Positions 43,336-51,894 of a stretch of DNA of 64,000 nucleotides are shown piece after piece. The stretch covers positions 186,001 to 250,000 of the forward strand of contig FOZN01000003.1 of NCBI GenBank assembly GCA_900114805.1, read 5' to 3'. The translations under genes were made by a program, and so were the position numbers. Numbering within the stretch: position 1 is the stretch's first letter; every line of letters starts with the position of its first letter. A model generated the notes under the pieces. That model made no database searches, was not told the DNA's origin, and worked only from the letters and a program-made list of their open reading frames with translations. The DNA is from Agrococcus baldri (GTDB lineage: Bacteria > Actinomycetota > Actinomycetes > Actinomycetales > Microbacteriaceae).

Positions 43336-45470
43336 TGCATATATCCAAGCTGAGCATGGTCAACTTCCGAAATTTCTCTAGCACCGAGTTCCACTTCACC
43401 GCGGGTGTAAACACTGTGATCGGTGAGAACGGCACAGGCAAAACGAACCTGTTTCGCGCGATACGACTGCTTCTCGACGAGAGCATGCTACCCGCTGCGT
43501 ATCGGTTGAACGAGGGTGACTTCCATCGCGGCCTTACGAATTGGAGAGGTCATTGGATTGTCATCAGCGCCGAATTTGCGAATATAACTATGGACGAATC
43601 GGTGCAAGCTTTATTCGTGCATGGCACGGGAAATCTCGAAGAGGAGCCGGTCGACACCGCGACCTTCAACCTCATCTTTCGGCCGCGGAAGGATGTACGA
43701 GCAGGCCTGGCCGCACTCACCGATGGCGACGAGATAGCAATGCGCGCCATCCTGGACCCGCTCACAATCGATGACTACGAGACTGTTTTCACCGGTCGGA
43801 GCACAGCAGATTTCAGCGACCCCGAACTCTATAGGTCGATCGTCGGCGACTTCGACAATGTGATCTTCAGCGACGAGACTGAGTTTCCCGAACTGGGCGC
43901 AATGCTGCCGAGACAGCTTGCTGTTGCCAAAGAAGTCTCTTTCTCACACATTCAGGCGCTCCGCGACGTAGTACAGGACTTCCAGAACAATCGGGCAAAT
44001 CCACTTCGAACGCTATTGAGAATCAAGAGCGGCGAGATCGACACTGCCGGATTCAAGACAATCGCCGACAAGGTACTTGAACTCAACAAGTCGATCGAAG
44101 AGTGGCCTGACGTCGAGGAAATCAGTGGTGACATAAAGCAAACAATCAAGGACGCGGTTGGTGAGGCATACTCGCCGTCGTCGCTGAATATCAAGTCCGA
44201 TCTCCCTGGCGATGCCGATCGCCTGTTCCAGTCACTGAAGCTCTTCGTGGGTGAGGACGGCGCGGATTATGAAGGTGGTATCCACGAACTGAGCCTTGGA
44301 GGAGCCAACTTGATATACTTAACTCTCAAGCTCCTTGAGTTCAAGTATCAGAAGGCCAAGCAGGCTGTTGCGAACTTCCTCCTCATTGAAGAGCCTGAAG
44401 CGCACATCCACACACACATCCAAAAGACGTTGTTCGACCGTCTAAATTACAGCGATACTCAGATAATCTATTCGACCCACTCCACGCAAATCTCGGAGGT
44501 GAGCAAGGTCGAGAGTATGAACATCGTTGGTCGCGACAATGGACGATGCGAGGCTTATCAGCCTTCACGTGGCTTGGAGCCGACCCAAATTGTGCATGTC
44601 CAGAGGTATCTCGACTCGGTTCGAAGCAATCTCCTCTTTGCTCGAAGCGTGTTGCTTGTCGAAGGTGACGCAGAAGAGATCTTGATCCCGGCACTGATCA
44701 AGAAGGTCTTGGGAATAGGTCTGGATGAACTTGGGATCAGCCTTATCAATATCCGTAGCACTGGATTCGAAAACGTGGCGCTGCTCTTCCATGATGAACG
44801 CATCCGGAAGAGGTGCAGCATCATTAGTGACCTGGATGCCGCGTTCTTCGACACGACTGCCGACACCAAGGACGATGAATCGCGTGTAAAGCTCAAGAAG
44901 CGGGCGCGTGCATCAGAGACATCGGGCGCCGCTAGAAAAGTTCGACTCGACGCCTTTGCGTCCGGCAACCAATGGGTTTCCACGTTCTATGCGGACCACA
45001 CTCTCGAGGTTGATTTTGTTAAAGTTGGAAACGCGCCTGCTGCGGTAGGTGTAATCGACGATGTGTACGTCGATCCTCCAACGCGCGCGACGGCTAAATT
45101 GTCCTTAGAGTCTGACGACAGCTTCCGCTACGGGCATCGAATCCTTACGATGGCTAAGTCAGCGGGTAAGGGGTGGTTCGCGATCCTTCTTGCTGGCAAG
45201 CTTGACCATCACGTCGTGATCCCCGGATATCTCTTGGATGCACTGTGTTTCGCGCATCCCGTGATTAGCAGGGAGACATGGTTCAACATTTTTACTTATC
45301 GGATTGCTCTTGATGAGCTGGAGGCAATCACAGAGGCAACCGTGCGTGAATCGTTCTTAGCGCGCTTGCAAGAATACCGTCGGGGTGACCTCGCGTTCGC
45401 GGATGTTAAGTCCGAGTTCGCGGAGGCTTTTCCTTCAGATCGAATTAATGAAGTATTGGGTCGCTACTAA
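43335..45470 (+). CDS. gajA: Gabija GajA-like OLD-family ATP-dependent nuclease
   Basis: 711-aa class 2 OLD protein. The ABC-type ATPase half has Walker A (GENGTGKTN, residues 30-38), signature ELSLGGAN (318-325), Walker B (FLLIEEPEAHIH, 348-359) and the switch His in STHSTQIS. The Toprim half follows, with the metal-binding glutamate in LLVEGDAEE (440-448) and the DxD in ISDLDAAFFD (497-506). The adjacent UvrD-like helicase gene defines the Gabija arrangement. It is longer than the studied Bacillus protein. Codon use is notably AT-richer than hsdR. Confidence 0.88.
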   Translation: MHISKLSMVNFRNFSSTEFHFTAGVNTVIGENGTGKTNLFRAIRLLLDESMLPAAYRLNEGDFHRGLTNWRGHWIVISAEFANITMDESVQALFVHGTGNLEEEPVDTATFNLIFRPRKDVRAGLAALTDGDEIAMRAILDPLTIDDYETVFTGRSTADFSDPELYRSIVGDFDNVIFSDETEFPELGAMLPRQLAVAKEVSFSHIQALRDVVQDFQNNRANPLRTLLRIKSGEIDTAGFKTIADKVLELNKSIEEWPDVEEISGDIKQTIKDAVGEAYSPSSLNIKSDLPGDADRLFQSLKLFVGEDGADYEGGIHELSLGGANLIYLTLKLLEFKYQKAKQAVANFLLIEEPEAHIHTHIQKTLFDRLNYSDTQIIYSTHSTQISEVSKVESMNIVGRDNGRCEAYQPSRGLEPTQIVHVQRYLDSVRSNLLFARSVLLVEGDAEEILIPALIKKVLGIGLDELGISLINIRSTGFENVALLFHDERIRKRCSIISDLDAAFFDTTADTKDDESRVKLKKRARASETSGAARKVRLDAFASGNQWVSTFYADHTLEVDFVKVGNAPAAVGVIDDVYVDPPTRATAKLSLESDDSFRYGHRILTMAKSAGKGWFAILLAGKLDHHVVIPGYLLDALCFAHPVISRETWFNIFTYRIALDELEAITEATVRESFLARLQEYRRGDLAFADVKSEFAEAFPSDRINEVLGRY

Positions 45471-45472
45471 AA

Positions 45473-47266
45473 ATGCTTGTCAGCGATCGAGGTGCACTGA
45501 ATGCTGAGCAGGAAGCTGCGATCGCGGAGCCTGGAAGCGTCTTCCTGATTGCATGTCCAGGCAGCGGCAAAACTCGAACACTCACCTATAAGGTCGCGAG
45601 TGAGTTGGAGAAGATCGATTCTCATCGAAGCTTTGTAGCCGCCATTACCTATACGCATCGGGCAGCAGATGAAATCGAGGAGCGGATCTCTGGCCTGGGC
45701 GTGGACACGTCACAGTTGTGGATTGGGACTATCCACGCTTTTTGCTTAGAGTGGATTCTCAAGCCGTATGGGAAGTATCACCCCGACTTGCAGTATGGTT
45801 TTCAGGTGATCAATTCCCATGAAAGTGAAGTCATTCTTAAGCGGCTTTGTGCCACCTCTCGAAATCCGGCCGTGACAACCTTCGACTGCGACTACTACTT
45901 CACGGACTCGTCGATGGAGCTTGGTTGTAGAACAGCGTCGAAAATCCCAAGCGTGCACCGGATCCTGCAGGAATATTTCGGCGAATTGCACGCGTCGCGC
46001 CAGATCGACTTCGAGCACATTCTCAAGTATGCGTTCGAAATTGTCAGAGATAATCCGTCGGTTAGCACGATCCTTTCGCAGATCTTCACTTTCATCGCGA
46101 TCGACGAGTACCAGGACACGAAGCAGGTCCAGTATTCGATCCTTGGAGCGATAATCAAGGCCGGCGCTGGTTCCACTCGAACTCTGATTGTGGGAGACCC
46201 AAATCAGTCGATCTTCGCTTCGCTTGGCGGATACGCAATCGCCCCGGGCGACTTTCGCTCACTTATCGGCGTGCCTTTGAGGGAAATGGCTCTCTCTCGA
46301 AACTACAGATCGTCCGAGCGTATAATCGACTATTTTGGAAACTTCAACGTGCATGGAACTCTGATAGAGGCCGCATCGGAGCACGCTGCCTACGCCAGCG
46401 CGATCACGTTTGATAATGTGACCACAAGGAACGAGTTGGAGACCGAACTTGCGCGCCTCATCCGACACAATATTGAGGTAGAGGGAGTTTCCCCAAACGA
46501 AATCTGCGTCGTGGCGCCTTGGTGGATCCACCTCGCTCATATGACCAGGCGGCTCGTTGCCTTGATGCCCGAGTATGAGTTCGATGGGCCAGGCTTGGTT
46601 CCGTTCTCCCGCGACATCGACAACTTTTGGTACAAGTTGGCAAAGCTTGCACTGACAGAGGCATCGCCGCGTATGTTCGTTCTCAGGCTGCGGTGGGCGG
46701 GCGACATAATCAACGACTTGGAGCTAGCTGGCGTCGACACGTCTCGGATTTCAAGGAGATCGCTTCTCCGGGAATCAAATTCCATCGCTCCTCCGGATGT
46801 CGAGGGTCTCGATTACTTGGCGTCCTATTTCCGGACTCTTTTCGAGAATCTAAGTATCGACTATGCGCAGTACCGTCCTCTGCAAGAACAACATGATGCA
46901 TTCTTTGCCAGTTCGCGACAACGAGTTGATCGATTAGTTGCCGAAGGTGCTCCTTACGTCAGTGACATTGCTACTTTTCGGCGGGTCTTCCGTCCGCGAA
47001 CGGGCATCACTGTCTCAACGATTCACGGCATCAAGGGCGCGGAGTTCGATACTGTAGTGGCGTTTGCGTTGCTGGATGGCATGGTTCCTCACTTTAGTGA
47101 TGCCGATCAACTCGATAGTGCCAAGAAGCTCATGTACGTAATTGGTTCTCGCGCACGCAAGCATCTGCACTTGATTGCTGAGCGCGGCAGAACGAAAAAG
47201 GGCAATTGGCCGGACTACGATACAACGATTCCATTGAAGAACTTGCAATATGCCTACGACCGTTAG
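45473..47266 (+). CDS. gajB: Gabija GajB-like UvrD/REP helicase
   Basis: 597-aa superfamily 1A helicase. Motif I is CPGSGKTRT (28-36), motif II DEYQD (211-215), motif III GDPNQSIF, motif V VSTIHGIKGAEFD, and motif VI YVIGSRARKHLHL. Partner of GajA in phage defence, in which nucleotide or DNA-end sensing triggers DNA cleavage. The ATG lies 2 bp after the gajA stop, so the two are co-translated. GC content resembles gajA and not the chromosome. Confidence 0.88.
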   Translation: MLVSDRGALNAEQEAAIAEPGSVFLIACPGSGKTRTLTYKVASELEKIDSHRSFVAAITYTHRAADEIEERISGLGVDTSQLWIGTIHAFCLEWILKPYGKYHPDLQYGFQVINSHESEVILKRLCATSRNPAVTTFDCDYYFTDSSMELGCRTASKIPSVHRILQEYFGELHASRQIDFEHILKYAFEIVRDNPSVSTILSQIFTFIAIDEYQDTKQVQYSILGAIIKAGAGSTRTLIVGDPNQSIFASLGGYAIAPGDFRSLIGVPLREMALSRNYRSSERIIDYFGNFNVHGTLIEAASEHAAYASAITFDNVTTRNELETELARLIRHNIEVEGVSPNEICVVAPWWIHLAHMTRRLVALMPEYEFDGPGLVPFSRDIDNFWYKLAKLALTEASPRMFVLRLRWAGDIINDLELAGVDTSRISRRSLLRESNSIAPPDVEGLDYLASYFRTLFENLSIDYAQYRPLQEQHDAFFASSRQRVDRLVAEGAPYVSDIATFRRVFRPRTGITVSTIHGIKGAEFDTVVAFALLDGMVPHFSDADQLDSAKKLMYVIGSRARKHLHLIAERGRTKKGNWPDYDTTIPLKNLQYAYDR

Positions 47267-47342
47267 TTCATGAGCAATGGCTTTGAGTGAAGGCGCACAA
47301 GAAGGACCTAGGGCGAAGGGGCTGATCGATCGCAAACTTAGC

Positions 47343-47690
47343 TCACGTGGATGACTTCTTCCGCGGCGCCTTCGCCCGCATCTCCACGCCACTGCGGTGC
47401 AGTGCGCGCATTACCGCGCCGTGCGAGAGTCCGAACTTCCTCTCCAGCTCTCGCATCGTGGCTCCGGCCTCATAGTTCTCAGCCAAGCGCCGTGCTTCCG
47501 TCTCCGTGACTTTCTGCTTCGTCACAACCACGTCATGTTCGCGGAGGAGCCGCACGAGTGCCGATGGCGCGACCTCGTACTGCTTGGCTAGTGACCGCGC
47601 GCTTGCACCGGCCGCAGCTCTGCTTACGATCTCTGTGATTGCTTCAGTGCTGAGCCGCTTCTTCAGTGCCTGCGCCCGGTACGAGGGTGT
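47343..47690 (-). pseudogene. Serine recombinase C-terminal remnant with two HTH units
   Basis: An open minus-strand frame encodes two tandem resolvase-type helix-turn-helix units: AITEIVSRAAAGASARSLAKQYEVAPSALVRLLREHDV and EARRLAENYEAGATMRELERKFGLSHGAVMRALHRSGVEMR, then a basic tail. The only start codon (GTG 47555) cuts off the first unit. The frame stays open to 47831 with no start, and no catalytic domain is present. It reads as the decayed tail of a recombinase, different from the one at 32-33 kb. The rest of 47267-47958 holds no other gene, only a terminator and operator. Confidence 0.6.
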
Positions 47691-47799
47691 ATTGCTCGAA
47701 CCCTGGTCTCGATCGCCAGGGACCGCCAGCTTCCGCAGCTGACTAGGGTTAAACCCCGCTCTGCAATGGTTCGAGCAGACGTCAAGTAGGCCAGCAGTA

Positions 47800-47823
47800 A
47801 AGCCCTCGCAGACGCGGGGGCTT
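47800..47823 (+). terminator. Hairpin terminator at the right edge of the island
   Basis: A 10-bp stem (47800-47809 with 47814-47823, one wobble pair) with a short loop is followed by CTTGCGTTT. It would protect the downstream operon from island transcription. Confidence 0.65.
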
Positions 47824-47870
47824 CTTGCGTTTCACGACACGAAGATTGGCATTGCCTCTGCGGGCGGCTG

Positions 47871-47890
47871 TGTGTAATGTCTGTTACACA
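47871..47890. promoter_or_regulatory. Operator palindrome TGTGTAA-N6-TTACACA upstream of the APC operon
   Basis: Perfect 7-bp arms flank TGTCTG. The site lies 68 bp before the permease start. Its core TGTAATGTCTGTTACA matches 14 of 16 positions of a site in front of the RpiR gene at 55390-55405, on the opposite strand. Confidence 0.75.
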
Positions 47891-47958
47891 TTGCTCCCCT
47901 CGACGGCTTGCCGTCTGAAGAACGTCAAGGACGACGTTCGCAGGAAAGGTTCGAATCG

Positions 47959-49398
47959 ATGACTTCGACGGCAGATATCTCCAGGGATCCGGTCACTGCA
48001 CCGCGCAAGAGCCTGCGCCTCTGGGAGGTCGTGGCGATCTCGGTGGGCTTCATGGGCCCGGTGATGGCGATGTCGCTCAACGGCATCGGGGTCGCGGGCC
48101 TCGTCGGCTCGGGCGTGCCGTTCACGTTCGTGGTGTCGTTCCTCGGCACCATGCTGGTGGCCTACGCCTTCATCCGCCTCACGCGCTACGTCACCCATGC
48201 CGGATCGGTCTACGCGCTCGCGGGTGCGACGCTCGGCCCGCGCGCCGGCTTCTTCGGCGGCTTCGCGCTGCTCGGCACCTACCTCTTCTTCGCCGCTTGC
48301 ATCGCTGGCGCGTGCGCCGTGTTCTTCGAGGCGATGATGACCGAGCTCGGCGTCACGCTGCCCGCCTGGTCGTGGATCCTGGTGCCCGTGGTGGTGGCCG
48401 TGTTCGTGCTGCTGCTCAACGTGCGCGAGTCGACGGTCACGGCGCGCACCCTGCTCGGCATCGGCTTCGTGGGCATCGCCGCGATGGTGGTGCTGTCGAT
48501 CGTGATCATCGCGAAGGTGGCGGCGGGCGACGCGCCGGTCTCGACCGGCGTCGACTTCTCCGTGCTGCTGCCGGGCGACGCGCCGATCAGCGCCGTGATG
48601 ACGGCTGCGGTGTTCGGCTTCCTGTCGTGGGCGGGCTTCGAGTCGGGCACCTCGCTCGGCGAGGAGACGCGCAACCCCAAGCGCGTCGTGCCGATCGCGC
48701 TGCTGCTCGCGGTCGTGCTCGCGGGCGTCATCTACGTGCTCGTCATGTTCGCGCAGACCATCGGCTTCGGCACCGATGCCGCCGGCATCGAAGCGTTCGC
48801 GGGTGCCTCGTCGACGCTCACGACGCTCGCCTCCAGCTACATCGGGCCGTGGTTCGCCGTCATCATCTCGATGCTCGCCTTCCTCGTCGCCTTCGCCTCG
48901 CTGCTGAGCTCGACCGCCGCGGCCTCGCGACTGCTGTTCGCGCTCGCCCGCGACGGCTTCGGGCCGCGCACGTTCGCGCAGACGAGCCCGAAGACGGGCG
49001 TGCCCGTGCACAGCACCGTGTTCGTCGTCGTGCTCACGGTCGTGCTCGCGGTCGGCTTCGGCCTGTTCGGCGCGACGAGCGTCGACGTCTACTACTGGTT
49101 CGCGACCATCGCGACCCTCTGCATGGTGGTCGCCTACGCGATGTGCTCGGTCGGCGTCATCCGCTACGCCTTCAAGCGCGGCTCGAAGATTCCGAAGTGG
49201 GAGATCGTCTTCCCGGTGCTCGGCATCGCGTTCCTGGTCTACGTCTACGTCATCCAGATCGCCGGCCAGGTGGCGCCGTACACCTACTTCCCCTGGATCG
49301 CAGGCGCGTGGTGCATCATCGGCCTCGTGATCGTCGTCGCCAAGCCCGCCCTCGCCGACCGCATCGGTTCGCGCCTCACCACGGAGGATCTGGATTGA
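47959..49398 (+). CDS. APC superfamily amine/amino acid permease
   Basis: 479-aa transporter of about 12 helices, first gene of a five-gene operon. The N-terminal APC motif region is VVAISVGFMGPVMAMSLNGIG. Substrate is probably the amine or amino acid processed by the following enzymes. ATG 47959 is used with AGGAAAGG 9 nt upstream. Its stop overlaps the next start (TTGA). Confidence 0.9.
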   Translation: MTSTADISRDPVTAPRKSLRLWEVVAISVGFMGPVMAMSLNGIGVAGLVGSGVPFTFVVSFLGTMLVAYAFIRLTRYVTHAGSVYALAGATLGPRAGFFGGFALLGTYLFFAACIAGACAVFFEAMMTELGVTLPAWSWILVPVVVAVFVLLLNVRESTVTARTLLGIGFVGIAAMVVLSIVIIAKVAAGDAPVSTGVDFSVLLPGDAPISAVMTAAVFGFLSWAGFESGTSLGEETRNPKRVVPIALLLAVVLAGVIYVLVMFAQTIGFGTDAAGIEAFAGASSTLTTLASSYIGPWFAVIISMLAFLVAFASLLSSTAAASRLLFALARDGFGPRTFAQTSPKTGVPVHSTVFVVVLTVVLAVGFGLFGATSVDVYYWFATIATLCMVVAYAMCSVGVIRYAFKRGSKIPKWEIVFPVLGIAFLVYVYVIQIAGQVAPYTYFPWIAGAWCIIGLVIVVAKPALADRIGSRLTTEDLD

Positions 49399-50726
49399 GC
49401 ATGCCCGACACCGACCCGCGTCAGAGCGCGCCCGAGCTCGACGAGCTCATCTTCGTCGCGACGACCGACATCGCCGCGCGCACCAAGGGCCGCTCGATGC
49501 GACTGGCCGACTTCGACGACGACACCACCCTCGGCTGGGTGCCGGCCAACCTCGGCATCGGCTCGCTCGGCCACATCGTCGACGACATCCCCTACGGCTC
49601 GACGGGCGACCTGCGCCTGCAGCCCGACCGCTCGTCGCTCACGCGCGTCGACGGCATCCCCGGCCGGCCGCCGCTCAACATCGTCTTCGCCGACCTGGTG
49701 AACACGGATGGGTCGGCGTGGGAGAGCTGCCCGCGCACCTTCCTGCGCGAGGCCGTCGAGCAGCTGCGGGACGAGTTCGGCATCACCACCCGCTGCTCCT
49801 TCGAGCACGAGTTCGTCGACGCGAGCGCGCAGGGCGACCACCACCCGTTCTCGCTGCAGGCCTTCCGCAACGCCGAGCCGCTCGGCTCGGAGCTCATGAG
49901 CGTGCTGCACCGAGCCGGCCTGGAACCCGAGACCTGGCTGCCCGAGTACGGCCGGCACCAGTACGAGATCACCGTCGCGCCCACCGACCCCGTGGCTGCG
50001 GCCGATCGCGCGATCCTGGTGCGCGACATCGTCTACGACCTCTTCGACGCCCACGGCCGCGAGGCGACCTTCGCCCCCGTCGTCGCGCCCGGTGAGACCG
50101 GCAACGGCGTGCACGTGCACTTCGGCCTGAACGACGCCGACGGCAGCACGCTCGTGTTCGATCCCTCGCGCCCCGGCCGCCTCTCCGCGCTCGCGGGCAG
50201 CTTCGCCGCCGGCATCGTGCGCCACGGCCCGGCGATGGCTGCGCTCTTCGCCCCGCTCGCGACGAGCTACCTGCGGCTCGCTCCGCACAACTGGTCGACG
50301 GCCCGCTCGTTCCTGGGGCTGCAGAACCGTGAGGCGCTGCTGCGCATCTGCCCCACGAACGAGATCGACGGCCGCGACCCGAAGGACCAGCTGCACTTCG
50401 AGTTCCGCGGCAGCGACATCGGCGCCAACCCGTGGATCCTGCTCGGCATGATCCTGCGCGCGGGCATGCAGGGCATGCGCGAGGGCCTCGAGACCCCCGA
50501 GATCGTGGAGGGTGAGCTCGACCTCGACGGTCGCGACGCGGGTCTCGCGCGACTCCCGCGCGACCTCGAGGAGGCGCTCGACGTGCTGCGCCGCGACGAG
50601 CTCGTCTCCGGCTGGTTCTCGCCCGCGTTCCTCGCCACCTACGAGGCGATCAAGCGCGACGAGTTCGCCTCTGTGCAGGCGCGATCGCTCGCCGAGCAGT
50701 GCGAGGTCTACAAGCGTGTCTACTGA
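49395..50726 (+). CDS. Glutamine-synthetase-like gamma-glutamyl ligase
   Basis: 443-aa protein of the GlnA superfamily (GlnA3/FluG-C/PuuA-like). Visible are CSFEHEFVD (metal-binding Glu pair), GRHQYEITVAPTDP, GNGVHVHFGL, and an active-site Arg region PTNEIDGRDPKDQLHFEFRGSD. Adenylylation-type sequences of housekeeping GlnA are not seen. TTG 49395 overlaps the permease stop and has GGAGG at 7 nt; ATG 49401 is the alternative. It likely links glutamate to an amine, as in gamma-glutamylation pathways. Confidence 0.85.
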   Translation: MSMPDTDPRQSAPELDELIFVATTDIAARTKGRSMRLADFDDDTTLGWVPANLGIGSLGHIVDDIPYGSTGDLRLQPDRSSLTRVDGIPGRPPLNIVFADLVNTDGSAWESCPRTFLREAVEQLRDEFGITTRCSFEHEFVDASAQGDHHPFSLQAFRNAEPLGSELMSVLHRAGLEPETWLPEYGRHQYEITVAPTDPVAAADRAILVRDIVYDLFDAHGREATFAPVVAPGETGNGVHVHFGLNDADGSTLVFDPSRPGRLSALAGSFAAGIVRHGPAMAALFAPLATSYLRLAPHNWSTARSFLGLQNREALLRICPTNEIDGRDPKDQLHFEFRGSDIGANPWILLGMILRAGMQGMREGLETPEIVEGELDLDGRDAGLARLPRDLEEALDVLRRDELVSGWFSPAFLATYEAIKRDEFASVQARSLAEQCEVYKRVY

Positions 50727-51894
50727 CCTGCAGGCGGATGCGTCCGGTCCCGGCGCGCTCCACGGCCTCCCGCTGTTCGACCACCACTGCCACGGCGTCA
50801 CCACGGCAGCGCTCGATCGCCCGAGCTTCGAGGATCTGATCACCGAGTCCGACTGGGCCGCCCCCGACGGCACGACCCACTTCGACACCCAGGTGGGCTT
50901 CGCCATCCGCCGGCACTGCGCGCCCGTGCTCGGGCTCGAACCCTTCGCGAGCCCCGACGAGTACCTGGCGCGCCGCCGCGAGCTCGGCACCGAGGCGAGC
51001 GAGCGGCTGCTGCGCGCGACGGGCATCAGCGACTACGGCATCGAGACGGGCCATCGCGGCGACGAGATCCTCGATCCCGCAGGCATGGCCGCCGCGGGGG
51101 CCGCACGCGCGCACGAGATCGTGCGCCTCGAGCGGCTCGCCGAGGAGCTCATGATCGGCGAATGCTCGCCACAGGCGTTCCGCGCGGCCTACGGCCGCGT
51201 GCTCGACGAGCGCCTCGAGAGCGCCATCGGCGTGAAATCGATCGCCGCGTACCGCATCGGGCTCGACTTCGACCCCGCGCGCCCGGCCGACGGCGAGGTG
51301 GACGCGGCGATCGGCGCATGGGCGGCGCACATCGCCGACGGCGCGCCCGTGCGACTCGACGACCCCGTCATCATCCGCCACGTGCTGTGGGCGGCCGTCG
51401 ACCGGGCCTGCGCCATCCAGTTCCACATCGGCTACGGCGACGCCGACGTCGACCTGCACCGCTGCAGCCCGCTGCTGCTCACCGAGTTCCTGCGCCGCAC
51501 GCGCGAATCCGGCGCGCGCGTGCTGCTGCTGCACTGCTACCCGTTCCAGCGCGAGGCCGGCTACCTCGCGCAGGTCTTCCCGCACGTGTACTTCGATGTC
51601 GGGCTCGCGATCAACTACACGGGCTCGCGCTCGGTCGAGGTGATCGCCGAGACGCTCGAGCTCGCGCCGTTCCACAAGATCCTCTTCTCGTCCGATGCCT
51701 TCGGCGTCGCCGAGCTGTACCACCTCGGCGCGCTGCTGTTCCGGCGCGGCCTCGAGCAGGTCCTCGAGACCTTCGCCGAGCGCGACGGCTGGCCCTCTGA
51801 GGAGCGCCAGCGCATCGCGGAGCTCATCGCGTGGCGCAACGCGCTGCGGGCCTATCGGCTCGACGCTGCGATGCCGGAGACGGAGCGGCCGTGA
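50716..51894 (+). CDS. Amidohydrolase 2 family protein, FluG N-terminal-like
   Basis: 392-aa TIM-barrel hydrolase. An HxH-type metal motif FDHHCHG is N-terminal, with FHIGYGD, LLHCYPFQREAGYLA and ILFSSDAFG as later metal and active-site strands. In fungal FluG and plant nodulin/GS proteins this domain is fused in front of a GS domain; here the two are separate genes overlapping by 11 bp. GTG 50716 is the start. A hydrolytic role on a gamma-glutamyl or related amide is inferred. Confidence 0.85.
   Translation: MSTDLQADASGPGALHGLPLFDHHCHGVTTAALDRPSFEDLITESDWAAPDGTTHFDTQVGFAIRRHCAPVLGLEPFASPDEYLARRRELGTEASERLLRATGISDYGIETGHRGDEILDPAGMAAAGAARAHEIVRLERLAEELMIGECSPQAFRAAYGRVLDERLESAIGVKSIAAYRIGLDFDPARPADGEVDAAIGAWAAHIADGAPVRLDDPVIIRHVLWAAVDRACAIQFHIGYGDADVDLHRCSPLLLTEFLRRTRESGARVLLLHCYPFQREAGYLAQVFPHVYFDVGLAINYTGSRSVEVIAETLELAPFHKILFSSDAFGVAELYHLGALLFRRGLEQVLETFAERDGWPSEERQRIAELIAWRNALRAYRLDAAMPETERP

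Noticed and set aside
43335-47266. RecF/AddAB-type repair genes instead of Gabija
   Set aside because: The first protein combines an ABC ATPase with a Toprim domain (OLD type), and the second is a compact UvrD-like helicase directly after it; this pair defines class 2 OLD/Gabija, not RecF or AddAB.
47767-47780. TGGTTCGAG near 47767 as a right attachment site copied from tRNA-Gln
   Set aside because: Only 9 bp match the tRNA T-loop and the flanks diverge at once; tRNA-like T-loop strings occur by chance, so attR is not called.
32501-47900. Prophage
   Set aside because: No capsid, terminase, tail or lysis genes. The content is recombinase relics, an IS, DUF3846, unknown cargo and defence genes.
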